Position numbers and translations under genes: made by a program | Notes under the pieces: model-generated | What the model saw: only the letters and a program-made list of their open reading frames with translations | Told to the model about the DNA's origin: nothing | Databases searched by the model: none | From: Caulobacteraceae bacterium | GTDB lineage: Bacteria > Pseudomonadota > Alphaproteobacteria > Caulobacterales > Caulobacteraceae | Length of the DNA stretch: 64,000 nt | Direction of reading: 5' to 3' | Assembly: GCA_947476325.1 (NCBI GenBank) | Contig: CANJPZ010000012.1 | Location: forward strand, 1-64,000 | Shown here: positions 7,925-18,600 of the stretch, piece by piece | Layout of the letters: each line of letters begins with the position of its first letter | Position numbering within the stretch: the stretch's first letter is position 1

Positions 7925-8133
7925 GTGAGGATGCCGCCAACGACGAAGGCCTCCTGTCCCGGATCGTAGCCCTGCGCGTCGAACACGAAGATCTGGGCGC
8001 CGCGATTGAAGCCCTTTCTGGCAAGGCCAACCCGGACCAGCTTCAGCTGGCCCGCCTGAAAAAGAAGAAACTGGCCCTGCGCGACGAGATCGCGCGCCTG
8101 TCCGAACGCATCACGCCCGACATCATCGCCTGA
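7921..8133 (+). CDS. DUF465 (YdcH-family) small protein
   Basis: A 70-residue helical protein beginning MSEDAAND at 7921 inside the ubiX stop (ATGA overlap). The core reads [22 protein letters not shown], then [18 protein letters not shown], which fits the DUF465 hairpin: first helix with an ExxDL pattern, second with a basic KKKKL motif. It is a distant paralogue of the gene at 7046-7219. Function unknown; the coupling to ubiX suggests common expression, not necessarily common function. Confidence 0.88.
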   Translation: MSEDAANDEGLLSRIVALRVEHEDLGAAIEALSGKANPDQLQLARLKKKKLALRDEIARLSERITPDIIA

Positions 8134-8143
8134 GGGCGCGGGC

Positions 8144-8860
8144 CTAGCCGACCGCCCGCTTGCGCACGTACATGGCCGCATCGGCGGCAGCCAGCATGTC
8201 TTCCGGCGTCAGCGCTGGGTCGATTTGACGCACGCCCCAGCTGATGTGCAAGGGCACCATCCACTCACCGCTCTGTACCGGCTCGGCCTGGACCATCGCG
8301 CCCAGCTGAGCGGCCTTGGACAAGGCCGCGGGCTCGTCGGCCTGGGCCAGAATCACGCCGAACTCATCTCCGCCGAGTCGTCCGACGATGTCGGTTTCGC
8401 GAACATTGGCGGTCAGCCTGCGGGCCACCGCCTTGAGGGCTTCATCCCCGCCCGCGTGGCCGAAGCGGTCGTTTACCGCCTTGAGCCCATCGACGTCGAA
8501 ATAAACCAGGCTGGCGCTGGCCCCATAGCGTTGGGCGAAAGCCATGGTGCGGCCCAGCTCGCGCACAAAGGCGCGCCTGTTCAGCAAAGGGGTCAGCACA
8601 TCCTGGTCCGCTGCTTCCTCGGCGTCGGCAAGGTGGGCCTTGAGCCGGGTCACCTCCTTGCGCAGCTCGTCAATCTCGGTGAGCAACTGTCCGAGCGCGG
8701 CCTGAACCTGGGGCGACATGTCGGTTTCCGTCAGCCCCAGAAAAGCGGCGCTGTCCGGCGCGCGCGCCGTCGCCAGTCCACTGGCATCGGCCGCGCTCTG
8801 CAAGGCGACGCGCCTGCGCACGCCTGCAAGCGGGTCAGCCCTGACGCCGGAAATTTTCAT
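8144..8860 (-). CDS. GGDEF-domain diguanylate cyclase
   Basis: A 238-residue soluble protein with an N-terminal unstructured part, a short coiled coil (about 50-80) and a GGDEF domain (about 85-235). The catalytic motif is canonical GGDEF in [10 protein letters not shown], with the metal-binding Asp in VYFDVDGLK and an [13 protein letters not shown] segment, so it should make c-di-GMP. No obvious RxxD inhibitory site sits just before GGDEF. No membrane segment or sensory domain is visible. It is divergent from purE. Confidence 0.9.
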   Translation of the reverse strand: MKISGVRADPLAGVRRRVALQSAADASGLATARAPDSAAFLGLTETDMSPQVQAALGQLLTEIDELRKEVTRLKAHLADAEEAADQDVLTPLLNRRAFVRELGRTMAFAQRYGASASLVYFDVDGLKAVNDRFGHAGGDEALKAVARRLTANVRETDIVGRLGGDEFGVILAQADEPAALSKAAQLGAMVQAEPVQSGEWMVPLHISWGVRQIDPALTPEDMLAAADAAMYVRKRAVG

Positions 8861-8923
8861 AGGTCCGCCTCAAAGTGCGTCCACAGAATCGCGTGTGTTA
8901 ACTGGGATTCTGAAGGGGATCGG

Positions 8924-8951
8924 TTGCGAGCGCAATGCGCACGCCTATACT
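8924..8951 (+). promoter_or_regulatory. Candidate sigma-70-type promoter of purEK
   Basis: TTGCGA (8924-8929) and TATACT (8946-8951) are separated by 16 bases and lie about 45 bases upstream of the purE ATG. This is the best match to a housekeeping promoter in the divergent GGDEF/purE gap. It is a sequence match only. Confidence 0.5.
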
Positions 8952-8995
8952 CCGCCGCCTTCCGGGGCGATGGTGCCGCGGGCAGGGATTACATC

Positions 8996-9484
8996 ATGGC
9001 CAAGTCACCACCGGTCGCAATCATCATGGGCAGCCGGTCGGACTGGCCCACCATGAAGGCGGCGGCCGACGCCCTCGACCAGCTCGGGGTCGCCTATGAG
9101 GCCAAGGTGGTTTCCGCCCACCGGACGCCCGATCGGCTATTCTCGTTCGCCAAGGGCGCGAAGGCCGCTGGCGTCAAAGTGATCATCGCCGGCGCTGGCG
9201 GCGCCGCTCATCTGCCCGGCATGGCCGCCTCCATGACCGAGCTGCCAGTTCTGGGCGTACCGGTCCGGTCCAAGGCGCTCGACGGCCTCGATTCGCTGTT
9301 GTCCATCATCCAGATGCCGGGCGGCGTTCCGGTCGGAACCCTGGCCATCGGCGAGGCGGGCGCCCGTAACGCCGGTCTCCTGGCAGCCCAGATCCTGGCC
9401 TTGTCCGACGAGGCTCTGGCCGCGCGCGTCACCGCCTTCCGTGCGGCGCAGACCGCATCGGTCGCCGAAACCTTGGCCGATTAG
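8996..9484 (+). CDS. purE: N5-carboxyaminoimidazole ribonucleotide mutase PurE
   Basis: A 162-residue class I PurE that converts N5-CAIR to 4-carboxy-5-aminoimidazole ribonucleotide in purine synthesis. Visible motifs are the phosphate-binding [10 protein letters not shown], the active-site [10 protein letters not shown] with its catalytic His, and [14 protein letters not shown]. The start is ATG 8996; the frame is open far upstream but lacks homology there. The stop TAG abuts the purK ATG directly. Confidence 0.97.
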   Translation: MAKSPPVAIIMGSRSDWPTMKAAADALDQLGVAYEAKVVSAHRTPDRLFSFAKGAKAAGVKVIIAGAGGAAHLPGMAASMTELPVLGVPVRSKALDGLDSLLSIIQMPGGVPVGTLAIGEAGARNAGLLAAQILALSDEALAARVTAFRAAQTASVAETLAD

Positions 9485-10570
9485 ATGTCGAATTTTCCAC
9501 TCCCGCCGGGCTCGACCATCGGCATACTGGGCGGCGGTCAACTGGGACGCATGCTCGCTCTGGCGGCCGCCAGGCTGGGATTTGCCACCGTTATCCTGAC
9601 CCCGGAAAAAGGCTCTTGCGCCGGTCAGGTCGCCAGCATGACAATCATTGGCGCCTACGATGACCCTTTCGCCCTCAAGCGGCTGGCCAAGGCCGCTGAT
9701 GTCGTTACCTTCGAATTCGAAAACGTGCCCGCCGCGGCCTTGGAAATCCTTGGCGATCTGGGCTGTCCGACCGCACCGAATGCGCGGGCCCTAGCCATCG
9801 CTCAGGACCGGGTGGACGAAAAGGTTTTCCTGAACACCGCGGGCGCGGCGACCGTGGACTTTGAGCCGGTGTACAATGCCGCCGACATCGCGCCGGCGCT
9901 CGACCGCCTCGGCGCACCCGCCCTTTTGAAGACCCGCCGCGAAGGCTACGACGGCAAGGGCCAGACCTGGGTCGACAATCACGCCGACGCCGCCGCCGCA
10001 CAGGGTCGCATCGGGGACAAGCCGGCGATACTCGAAGCCGCCGCCGATTTTGTACGCGAGGTTTCCGTCATCGCCGCCCGGGGGCGCGACGGTGAGGTCG
10101 CCTGCTATCCGATCGGCGAGAACCACCATGAGGACGGCATTTTGCGCCGCACCAGCGCGCCGGCCAGGACGTCCGACAGCACCATGGCTCAAGCGCAGAC
10201 CATCGCCGCCCGCATCCTGACGGCGCTGGACTATGTCGGTGTTATGGGCGTTGAGATGTTTGAGTTGGCGGACGGCCGCCTTCTGGTCAACGAGATCGCC
10301 CCACGCGTTCACAACTCCGGCCACTGGACCCTGGACGGTTGCGAGGTCGATCAGTTCGAACAGCATGTCCGCGCCGTGGCCGGCTGGCCGCTGGGGCCCA
10401 CGACGGCGCTGGCCCATGTTGAGATGACCAATCTGATCGGACCCGAATCCGACGACTGGAAAAAACTGGCTGGCGAACAGGAAGCGCGCGTCTGGTTCTA
10501 TGGCAAGGGCGAAGCCCGGGCCGGCCGCAAGATGGGCCACATCAACCGGCTTGGCCCGCTGAAAGGCTAA
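9485..10570 (+). CDS. purK: N5-carboxyaminoimidazole ribonucleotide synthase PurK
   Basis: A 361-residue ATP-grasp enzyme that uses ATP and bicarbonate to make N5-CAIR from AIR, feeding PurE. The N-terminal GILGGGQLGRMLALAA nucleotide-fold motif, TREGYDGKGQ lid segment and the metal-binding LLVNEIAPRVHNSGHWT block are all present. It starts directly after purE with no gap, so the two are co-translated. The stop overlaps the convergent histidine-kinase stop by four bases. Confidence 0.97.
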   Translation: MSNFPLPPGSTIGILGGGQLGRMLALAAARLGFATVILTPEKGSCAGQVASMTIIGAYDDPFALKRLAKAADVVTFEFENVPAAALEILGDLGCPTAPNARALAIAQDRVDEKVFLNTAGAATVDFEPVYNAADIAPALDRLGAPALLKTRREGYDGKGQTWVDNHADAAAAQGRIGDKPAILEAAADFVREVSVIAARGRDGEVACYPIGENHHEDGILRRTSAPARTSDSTMAQAQTIAARILTALDYVGVMGVEMFELADGRLLVNEIAPRVHNSGHWTLDGCEVDQFEQHVRAVAGWPLGPTTALAHVEMTNLIGPESDDWKKLAGEQEARVWFYGKGEARAGRKMGHINRLGPLKG

Positions 10571-12081
10571 CCGCGCGCTTTGCGGATGGGTGTGGGCGCC
10601 GGCTCTGGCGCGCCCGGCAGCGTGACCTCAAAGGTCGAACCCACCGGACCGGTCTTCTTCAGAACGAGATTACCGCCATGAGCTTGGGCCAGTTCCCGGG
10701 CGATAGCAAGGCCAAGGCCTGTTCCGCCGGGACGGCCCGATCCCGTAAAGGGCTGGAAAAGGTTTTCCAGGGTTCTGGCGGGAACGCCCGGACCATCGTC
10801 GGCGATGGAGATGATGCTGTCGTCATCGCTACGCTTCAAAACCACGCGGACGGTCCCCGGATTGCGCCGGTCAGGACCGCTGACCGCCTGGCGGGCGTTT
10901 TTCAGCAGGTTGAGCAGGATGCGGTGCAGATGGTCCGGATCGGCCATCACCCGGTCACCCGCCTTCACATTAGTCACCAGGGTCACGCCGTTGCGCTCGA
11001 TGCCGGCGTCCTCGGCCGCCGCCTCCAGCGCCAGCTTCAGGCTGATCGTGGACGGCGTCGGCGTTGGCTCCTCGCTCTTGCCGTAGGCCAGAACCTCTGT
11101 GGTCAGCTTGGCGGCGCGATCGAGGGCTCGCTCCAGCCTGGGCAGGGCGCTGGCCACCGACGGGTCGGCAGACATGGCAAGGCGCTCTGAGGCCAGCTGC
11201 GCGCTGGTCAGCATATTGCGCAGATCGTGATTGATCTTGGCCACGGCTTCACCCAGGGCGGCCAGGCGGGATCGGGAATTCAGGGCGACGCTGACATCGG
11301 CCTGCATGCGGTTCAGCTCAACCTCGGCCCGGCCGATTTCATCGCGCCGCCCCGAGGGCTCGATGTAGGCTTCCGGATCGTCCGGATCGGCGCGGAACCG
11401 CTCCATGGCCAGGGTAATTCGCTGCATGGGACGCACCAGCAGGAAGTTCAGGGACAGGTAGACAAGCGCGCCGGCTCCGGCAGAAATCAGGATCGTCAGC
11501 CACAAAAGCCGGGTCACATAGCTGACCAGTTCCTGTTTCAGCTGGGCATCGGGCGCGACAATCTCGAGGTAATTGGGGCTGGGATAAGTGGGCGTGTAGC
11601 CAAACACCCGCACGTTACTGCCAGGTCGGCTGGTCAGGGTCAGCAGCGGCGCCGTCAGCCAGGTCAAGAAGGACGGCCGCCGAAGGTCGACGTTGTAGGG
11701 CGTATTGTAGGCCGGCGGGCCGAAATAGATGGCGCGGATGCCGTCCTTCTGGAACGCCACCCGGATCACGCCGGCGCGATCCTGTATCTGCTTCTTGCGG
11801 GTGTCCGTAACAACCTGCTCGGGCGCGGTCTCGTAGGCCAGGATGGCGATCTCTGCCCGGGCGATGCGGTCCTTCAACCAACCCTCTTCAAAGGTCGCCA
11901 GCGATGTGGCCAGGATCAGGAATTCAGCGACCAGGACAAAGACCGCCGTCAGCACCAGCAGGCGGGCCGACAGGCCGCCGGGCCAGAGCAGGCGGCGCGC
12001 GGTTTCCCCCTGCCTGACGCTTGGCAATATCAGCTTTCGCCAGCGCGGCGGGCGCGGCACGGAAGGAGCACCTTCGGTCAT
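10567..12081 (-). CDS. Membrane sensor histidine kinase (orphan)
   Basis: A 504-residue inner-membrane kinase. TM1 lies at about 41-63 and TM2 at about 192-215, enclosing a roughly 125-residue periplasmic sensor. A HAMP domain (about 216-270) leads to the phosphoacceptor His285 in AKINHDLRNM, and the ATPase domain has the N box (LLNLLKNARQAV), ADDGPGVP and GTGLGLAI. The HDLRN box groups it with HisKA kinases of the NtrB/atypical kind. No response regulator gene is adjacent, so partner and signal are unknown. Confidence 0.9.
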   Translation of the reverse strand: MTEGAPSVPRPPRWRKLILPSVRQGETARRLLWPGGLSARLLVLTAVFVLVAEFLILATSLATFEEGWLKDRIARAEIAILAYETAPEQVVTDTRKKQIQDRAGVIRVAFQKDGIRAIYFGPPAYNTPYNVDLRRPSFLTWLTAPLLTLTSRPGSNVRVFGYTPTYPSPNYLEIVAPDAQLKQELVSYVTRLLWLTILISAGAGALVYLSLNFLLVRPMQRITLAMERFRADPDDPEAYIEPSGRRDEIGRAEVELNRMQADVSVALNSRSRLAALGEAVAKINHDLRNMLTSAQLASERLAMSADPSVASALPRLERALDRAAKLTTEVLAYGKSEEPTPTPSTISLKLALEAAAEDAGIERNGVTLVTNVKAGDRVMADPDHLHRILLNLLKNARQAVSGPDRRNPGTVRVVLKRSDDDSIISIADDGPGVPARTLENLFQPFTGSGRPGGTGLGLAIARELAQAHGGNLVLKKTGPVGSTFEVTLPGAPEPAPTPIRKARG

Positions 12082-12126
12082 AACGGAAACGTTACCTGAC
12101 CCGCGCGCCTACAGCAAACACGCTTA

Positions 12127-13185
12127 TCAACGCAGGGCGGCGCCGACGGCCTCGGACACGGCTGAAAATCCCTCGGCCTTAAGCCGGGCGGCCAGATCAG
12201 CCTTGACCTTCACGACAAGTCCCGGACCTTCATAGATCATGGCTGAGTATAGCTGCACCGCCGTGGCCCCTGAACGAATCTTGGCGTAGGCATCCGCGCC
12301 CGAAGCGATACCGCCAACGCCGATCAGCGGGATCCGCCCTTCGGCCGCTTCATAAAAGCGCCTTAGTATGTCCGTGGAAGGGCCCATGAGTGGCGCACCG
12401 GATAGACCGCCCGCCTCGCTCCTGGACGAGGATCGCAGACTGTCCGGCCTCGACAGGGTCGTATTACCCACCATAAGGGCGTCCAGGCCATGAGCGATGG
12501 TCGCCTCGGTGATCGCTGCGATCTCGACATCCGTCAGGTCCGGCGCGACCTTGAGGAAAACCGGAAAATCCCCGTCGGCTTTCAACCCCTCACGCGCTTC
12601 CCTGAGCCGGCCCAGCAGTTCCTCCAGGGCGGCTCTGGTCTGCAGCCCCCGTAATCCCGGCGTGTTGGGTGACGAGATATTGACCGTGAAGTAATCAGCC
12701 AGACCCCACAACCGGGTCAGACCTTTTACATAGTCGTCAGCCCGGTCGGTGGTGTCCTTGTTCGCCCCGATATTGGCGCCAACAACGCCCTTGCGCGGCC
12801 GCGAGGCCATCCGGCCCGCGAAAACCTCCAGGCCTTCATTATTGAATCCCAGACGGTTGATCACCGCCCGGTCAGGCGTAAGTCGAAACAGGCGCGGTTT
12901 GGGGTTTCCCTCCTGGGGCAGGGGCGTAACGGTGCCGCATTCTGCGAAGCCGAAACCTGCACGCAGCATGGCGTTGGCAGCCTCTGCGTTCTTGTCGAAA
13001 CCGGCCGCCAGACCGACTGGATTGGTCAGGTCCAGCCCGGCAAGCCGGGTGGCCAGAACGGGATCGTCGACGTGCGGATCTTTTGGCCCAAAGCCGGCCT
13101 TCAGGCCCGAAATGGCAAGGCGATGAGCTTCCTCGGAGTCCAGCAAGCTAAAGGCCGCGCTGGCCAGATCATGCAATCCACTCAT
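12127..13185 (-). CDS. pyrD: Dihydroorotate dehydrogenase (quinone), class 2
   Basis: A 352-residue flavoenzyme that oxidises dihydroorotate to orotate in pyrimidine synthesis and passes electrons to ubiquinone at the inner membrane. The extended N-terminal helix (about 1-40) marks class 2. The catalytic base is Ser in NISSPNTPGLR. FMN-binding segments include NRLGFNNEG and VGGIASGADAYAKI, and the C-terminal TAVQLYSAMIYEGP is typical. Its ATG overlaps the sixA stop (ATGA), indicating coupled translation. Confidence 0.96.
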   Translation of the reverse strand: MSGLHDLASAAFSLLDSEEAHRLAISGLKAGFGPKDPHVDDPVLATRLAGLDLTNPVGLAAGFDKNAEAANAMLRAGFGFAECGTVTPLPQEGNPKPRLFRLTPDRAVINRLGFNNEGLEVFAGRMASRPRKGVVGANIGANKDTTDRADDYVKGLTRLWGLADYFTVNISSPNTPGLRGLQTRAALEELLGRLREAREGLKADGDFPVFLKVAPDLTDVEIAAITEATIAHGLDALMVGNTTLSRPDSLRSSSRSEAGGLSGAPLMGPSTDILRRFYEAAEGRIPLIGVGGIASGADAYAKIRSGATAVQLYSAMIYEGPGLVVKVKADLAARLKAEGFSAVSEAVGAALR

Positions 13186-13691
13186 TCGCCGCCCCCGCCG
13201 CCATGATCCGCGGCCAGGAACAGGCCGTCATAGTTCGCCCGTCCAGCTTCATCGATGGCGAATACGGCGGCGGTAGAGGTCGGAAACCCGCGCTCAAATC
13301 GCGCCATGACCGACGCCGGCTCTGACGCGGCCTTCAGCAGGCGCAGGGCCAGGGCGTGTATCCCGGGATTGTGGGCGACAATCATCAGGGTGTCCGCGTC
13401 GTCCTCGGTCTCGACCAGACCCAGAATCACATCAGGTTCTGCGTGATAGAGGGCGCGCAATGAAATCGCCTTCGCCTCGGGAAGGGAATCGGCCATCGCC
13501 GCCCAGGTTTGCTGGGTCCGGACGGCCGACGAGACCAATACGCGATCCGGGCTGACACCGGCCTTTGCCAGAACACGCCCCATGAGAGCGGCGTCCGACC
13601 TGCCCCGCTCGGTGAGGGCCCGGTCGAAATCGCTGCCTCCGGCGCTGTGTCGCTCGGCCTTTGAATGTCGCATGAGCACCAACCGGCGCAA
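13182..13691 (-). CDS. SixA-type phosphohistidine phosphatase
   Basis: A 169-residue histidine phosphatase. Using the TTG at 13691 gives [14 protein letters not shown], the expected first strand with catalytic RHS motif, and places GGGAGG five bases upstream; the internal ATG would remove the first strand. A second catalytic His lies in IVAHNPGIH. The family removes phosphate from phosphohistidine (SixA acts on ArcB-type HPt domains and NPr), but the target here is unknown. It is the first gene of a two-gene unit with pyrD and is divergent from metX. Confidence 0.87.
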   Translation of the reverse strand: MRRLVLMRHSKAERHSAGGSDFDRALTERGRSDAALMGRVLAKAGVSPDRVLVSSAVRTQQTWAAMADSLPEAKAISLRALYHAEPDVILGLVETEDDADTLMIVAHNPGIHALALRLLKAASEPASVMARFERGFPTSTAAVFAIDEAGRANYDGLFLAADHGGGGGE

Positions 13692-13787
13692 TCTCGCCTC
13701 CCGCAATCCCTGCCTGCTCTTAGCCGCGTTTTGACAGATGCGGTAGCAGCGGTTGACAGCGGCAAAGCCGCGCGGTCCAAGCATGCC

Positions 13788-14945
13788 ATGTCTGTGACTA
13801 CGGAACGTCCGAAGGATCCTGCCCGTGAGTCGGAAATCATGCGATTTCCGGACGGCAAGCCCCTGCGCCTCGACTCCGGCGCCAGGCTTGAGAATTTCCA
13901 GATCGCCTACAAGACCTGGGGCGAATTGAATGCTGACAAGACCAACGCGGTTCTCATCTGTCATGCCCTGACTCTGGACCAGTACGTCACAGGCAAGCAC
14001 CCGATTTCCGGCAAACCCGGATGGTGGTCTCGGGTGGTGGGCCCCGGCATGCCGGTAGATCCAGCCCGTCACTTCATCATCTGCGCCAATGTGGTCGGCG
14101 GCTGCATGGGTTCTACAGGACCAGCTTCGCTGAACCCGGCTACGGGCGCGCCTTATGGCTTGTCGTTTCCCGTCCTGACCATTGGCGACATGGTGCGGGC
14201 CCAGGCGATGCTCGTCGAAGCCCTGGGAATTGAGACCCTGTTCTCGGTGATCGGCGGGTCCATGGGCGGCATGCAGGTGCTGCAGTGGGCGACCGACTAC
14301 CCAGAGCGCCTGTTTTCGGCGATCTGCGTCGCCGCCACCGCCCGCCATTCGGCCCAGAACATCGCCCTGCACGAGGTCGGCCGCCAGGCGATCATGGCCG
14401 ATCCAGACTGGCGCGCCGGCGAATACGCCCTGGCCGGAGTCCGGCCAGAAAAGGGTCTCGCCGTTGCGCGCATGGGTGCGCACATCACCTATGTTTCCGA
14501 GGACGCCCTGCAGCGAAAGTTCGGGCGCGGGCTGCAGCGCGACGGTCTGTCCTGGGGATTTGACGCGGACTTCCAGGTGGAGAGTTATCTGCGCCACCAG
14601 GGCGTCTCGTTTGTCGACCGCTTTGACGCAAACGCCTACCTCTACATCACCCGGGCCATGGACTATTTCGACCTGTCGGCGGCGCACGGCGGTCAGCTTT
14701 CAAAGGCTTTCCTGCCGGCGCGAGACGTGCGGTTCTGTGTGGTCAGCTTTACCTCTGACTGGCTCTATCCGACCCGTGAAAGCCGCGAGATCGTGCGGGC
14801 CCTCAACGCCGCCGGTGCGCGCGTCAGCTTTCTTGAGGTGGTCAGCGACAAGGGCCATGACGCCTTCCTGCTCGACGAGCCCGAGATGCACGCAGCCCTG
14901 GCTGGATTCCTGGGCGCCACGGGTCAGGAGCGCGGCCTGACATGA
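13788..14945 (+). CDS. metX: Homoserine O-acyltransferase MetX
   Basis: A 385-residue alpha/beta-hydrolase enzyme that acylates homoserine in methionine synthesis. The nucleophile Ser is in GGSMGGMQ, the acid Asp in TSDWLYP and the His in [11 protein letters not shown]. Start ATG 13788 was chosen because the MSVTTERP reading precedes the conserved LRLDSGARL segment. Acetyl- and succinyl-CoA-using members of this family look alike, so acetyltransferase is the default name only. It overlaps metW by ATGA. I looked for a SAM riboswitch in the 96-base leader and saw none. Confidence 0.93.
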   Translation: MSVTTERPKDPARESEIMRFPDGKPLRLDSGARLENFQIAYKTWGELNADKTNAVLICHALTLDQYVTGKHPISGKPGWWSRVVGPGMPVDPARHFIICANVVGGCMGSTGPASLNPATGAPYGLSFPVLTIGDMVRAQAMLVEALGIETLFSVIGGSMGGMQVLQWATDYPERLFSAICVAATARHSAQNIALHEVGRQAIMADPDWRAGEYALAGVRPEKGLAVARMGAHITYVSEDALQRKFGRGLQRDGLSWGFDADFQVESYLRHQGVSFVDRFDANAYLYITRAMDYFDLSAAHGGQLSKAFLPARDVRFCVVSFTSDWLYPTRESREIVRALNAAGARVSFLEVVSDKGHDAFLLDEPEMHAALAGFLGATGQERGLT

Positions 14946-15595
14946 ACGACCAGCGCGAGGACTTTCTCGAGATTCTCAAGCTGGTGCGCCCAGGCGCACG
15001 GGTACTCGATATCGGCTGCGGCGAAGGCGCGCTTCTGGAGCTTCTGGCTCGCGAGAAGCAGGTCGACGGACGGGGCCTGGAAATCAGCCAGGCCGGGGTC
15101 TCGGCCGCATTGGCTCGCGGCCTGGCGGTGGTTCAGGGCGATGCCGACCGCGAGCTGGCCGATTATCCGGATGACGCCTTTGACTATGCAATCCTGTCCC
15201 AGACCCTGCAGACCGTGCGCGATCCCCGGTCCGTACTGGTCGAGCTCTTGCGCATCGCCAAGGGCGCGATTGTGTCCTTCCCCAATTTCGGTCACTGGCG
15301 GGTGCGCGCATCGCTGCTGACCAAAGGCCGAATGCCGACGACCAAGGCCTTGCCGACGCCCTGGTGGGAAACGCCGAACATACACCTGTGCACCCTGCTG
15401 GACTTCACTGATCTGGTTGAGGATCTCGGCTTTCGTATAGAAGCCGCTTCAGCGCTGATCCGCGGAAAGCCGGCGCGTCCCATGACACCAGGCCGGCCTT
15501 TGGAAAACTGGCGGGCGGAAGCCGCCATATTCCTGCTGACACGGGGCGAACAGTCCGCGACCCCGATCAAACCGGCTCCGGACAAATTGATCTAG
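14942..15595 (+). CDS. metW: Methionine biosynthesis protein MetW
   Basis: A 217-residue protein with a class I methyltransferase-like fold: [15 protein letters not shown] binds the nucleotide, and [12 protein letters not shown] and [13 protein letters not shown] are MetW signatures. metX-metW is a conserved pair in proteobacteria, and MetW is needed for homoserine acylation in several of them, apparently by acting with MetX. The ATGA overlap supports a joint role here. Confidence 0.94.
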   Translation: MNDQREDFLEILKLVRPGARVLDIGCGEGALLELLAREKQVDGRGLEISQAGVSAALARGLAVVQGDADRELADYPDDAFDYAILSQTLQTVRDPRSVLVELLRIAKGAIVSFPNFGHWRVRASLLTKGRMPTTKALPTPWWETPNIHLCTLLDFTDLVEDLGFRIEAASALIRGKPARPMTPGRPLENWRAEAAIFLLTRGEQSATPIKPAPDKLI

Positions 15596-15616
15596 GCTGA
15601 AGAAACGACCGTCTGT

Positions 15617-18600
15617 CTAGAAGACGAACCGGACGACGAAGCGCGCGGTATAGGCCTCATAATTGCTGCCGATCTCGCCGCCAGCCTCAAAGGCCAGATT
15701 TGAATAGGCGCCCTGACCCCGCAAGGCCGCCCGAACGATCAACAGACCTTTTTCACGGTCAAGGCCTCCAAGCGTAAAGCTGGTGCCCGCCACGCTGGCG
15801 TACGAGGCTGTGGTCTGGCCATCGCCATTGGCCAGGATGGTGCGGTAGCCAATTTCGAATTCAGGACCCCAGCGGTAGGCGCGACCGAATAGCCCGCCCA
15901 CGACCACTCCAACCTGGGCTGCGGCCTCATAGTTGGTTCGGCTGGCGACATTCAGATTGACTGCAGAACCGCCGCCCGTCTCGGTATAGCCGCCTTCGCT
16001 CAGGTAAACGCCGTCGATCTCGGCGCTGGGGCGGACATAGAGCGTGCCGACCGGCACATTGAATGTTGCATCATATGTCGCGCCAAATCGCGCGGCCGCC
16101 AGAGCGCCGGTCCACTTTCCATCTGCCTGCCGCACCAGCAACTGGGCGCCGGCAGACGTCGCATCCACAATCTTGCGGCTGCTGTCGAACCAGGCGAGGC
16201 CGCCGGTGACGTCGGCATCCAGCGTCAGGTTTTGCATCGGCTGGCGCCAGTAGGCGCCCGCCGTTACCGCAGATGCGGCCAGATGCGAGCCGGTGAACCG
16301 GATCTGATTGCGGATCTCGGAGGTCATGTAGCTGCCGGAAACGCCGATATAGCCATCGTTGCCAATCGGCCGCTCATAGCCGCCGACCAGGCCGAAACCG
16401 CCGGTCTGATAGGGGACCTCGTTGATCGTTTCCTGCTTTACCGTCGCGCCCACTTCCTGAAGCCATGAGCGCGGCTGATCGTGCGGCAGTCCGACCGGGC
16501 TTTCCGCCTGCGCCCGCATCGTCTCGCGGGTGGTGCCGGAGAGCGCCTTGAACGCCCCCCCCGAATAGTCGGGCAGGAACTGGCTGTAGATCTTGCCGAA
16601 CGATGCGTCCGTAGTTTTCGACAGAATGTCGTTGGCGACGTCGGTGTCGGAATCGAACGCCTTGTAGAAGGCTTCGAACGCATCGGCGCGGGCGCCCACC
16701 AGTCCCAGTTCGCTGGCGGTCCGACGGCGAGCGGCGATGGTTATCGAATTGACGCCAACGGTCAATTGACCGTTGAACAGCGCCGGAAGTTGTTCAGCAA
16801 GACTGGCCGTAACGCCGTTGTTGACGAGGGTCCCGGCGGACACCACCGTAAAGGTCCCGTCCGCGAGAAGCTTGTGCAGGAACTTCAGCTTGATCTGGGA
16901 GCCTTCCTCGAACGTCGCCTGTCCGGCGACATTCAAGGACGAAATCCTCTGGAGAGGGTCCGCGTTGGTCGGATCCGTGGTCAAGGTCAGGATGCTCGTC
17001 GCCCCGACGTTGAGGGACGAAAGATTCGTTGAATTGGTCCGGTTCAGATCGAGCGTGCCCGCGGCAACGTCGACGGCCAGCGATCCGGAGCCTTTCCGCA
17101 GTCCACCCGTTAGCAGCGACCCGCCACTGATGGACAGGGCGTCCGTTCCTCCGCCGAAGGAAATCACACCCTTAGTGGCGCCGGCTCCGATAGCAACGGT
17201 GTCGTTAAAGGCGCCGTCCGAGAGAAGGATATCGCCCAGGATAATAGAATCGATACCCTCGACCGCGTTTTGAGTTTGATTGAGCGTTACACCTGTCGTG
17301 TTGGCGCGAAGATCCAAGGCGATCGCATTTCCGACGGCCGTTACCGTCTTGTCGGTAGAAATGACCGTCGCTTGAATGGTGTTGGTGTTGTTGATCACCG
17401 ACAACAGTCCGGCATTATCAAGCACTGCAGTGGCGTTGCCTGCCGGGCCGTTTAGTCCGGCCTTGATCGTACCGGCGTTATTGAGCGTTGAGAGACTGGC
17501 CCCCGCATCGATCTGAACCGCACGGGCATCCACAACCGTGCCGGCGACTGTCTGGACGCCGGAGGAAATAAGGCCGCGATTCACATTCAGGACAGGAACT
17601 ACCGCGCCAGAGCCCAGCCGGATGCCCGTGGCGCCGGCGTTGAACGCGGCGGCGTTGACCTGACCCGTCACGCTCATGCCACCGGTGGTGTTGACCGCGC
17701 CGCCCAGGCCGGCAACCTGCACGCCTGTCGCCGAAACGCCGTCGTACACGCCGTTGCTCGACAGAATACCTCTGATAATCAGGCCGAACACATCGCGGCT
17801 GGCCGTCCCGGCATTTCCGAGAATTATCGCCGAGGCTCCGCCCGCCAAAAGACCCGGAGACGAACCATAGCTGTTGACGATGCCTGTGGTTTCCTGCGCG
17901 TCGGGAATGCCGTCAGCGTCCTGGTCGGTATTGTCAGGCACCCCGTCGCCGTTCGCATCGGTGGCGTCGGTGATTGGCGGCGGCGCATCGAGCACGACCC
18001 CGCGGCTGGCGCTTGCATTGATGCGGATAGCCGGTCCGCCGATCAGCAAATCGTCGGCGTCAAGGAGCTCAATGCCCTTGGGAGCGTCCGAGCGCTTGAG
18101 ATAACGAAAACCGGATGTCGAAAGGTTGCCGTCGATCCGGACCTGGCCTGTCACCGCGCCATCGATGGCGACCGAAGACGAATTCAGTCCTTGAACGTTC
18201 AAAACGCCGCCGATGCTGAGATCACCGGTGATCGTCCCGGTGGTGTGCAAAGCGTAGGAATTGTCGCCCAGGGCGCCCAGAGTGCCCTTGAGCACCACGT
18301 TACCTACCATGGGAGATTCAATGGAAACGGAAGTCGAGCCGCTATCGCCCACCACCGATATGACTGAACCAAAAGTCGTGCTGACATTGCCCGTGAGCGC
18401 GCCCGCGCCGGTCGTTCTGATGCCATAACGAACCATGCCAGGGGTCGCATAAGGACCGTCAAGATCGCCGTCGCCGTCGGTGTCGGTCAGGACGACATTG
18501 TCGTCTGCCGCGATATCGCCGGCGTTGCTGATGGTCGTGGTGCGGCCGGCGCCCGTGGTCACCAGAATGCCAGTACCGCCCGTCGTGCTGTTGCGCACGC

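Noticed and set aside
8225-8995. Long upstream extension of the purE frame
   Set aside because: The extension is antisense to the GGDEF gene. PurE homology and a promoter-like sequence begin only near 8996.
13692-13787. Possible SAM-responsive riboswitch before metX
   Set aside because: The 96-base gap shows two TTGACA boxes but no conserved SAM-II pseudoknot core that I can recognise.
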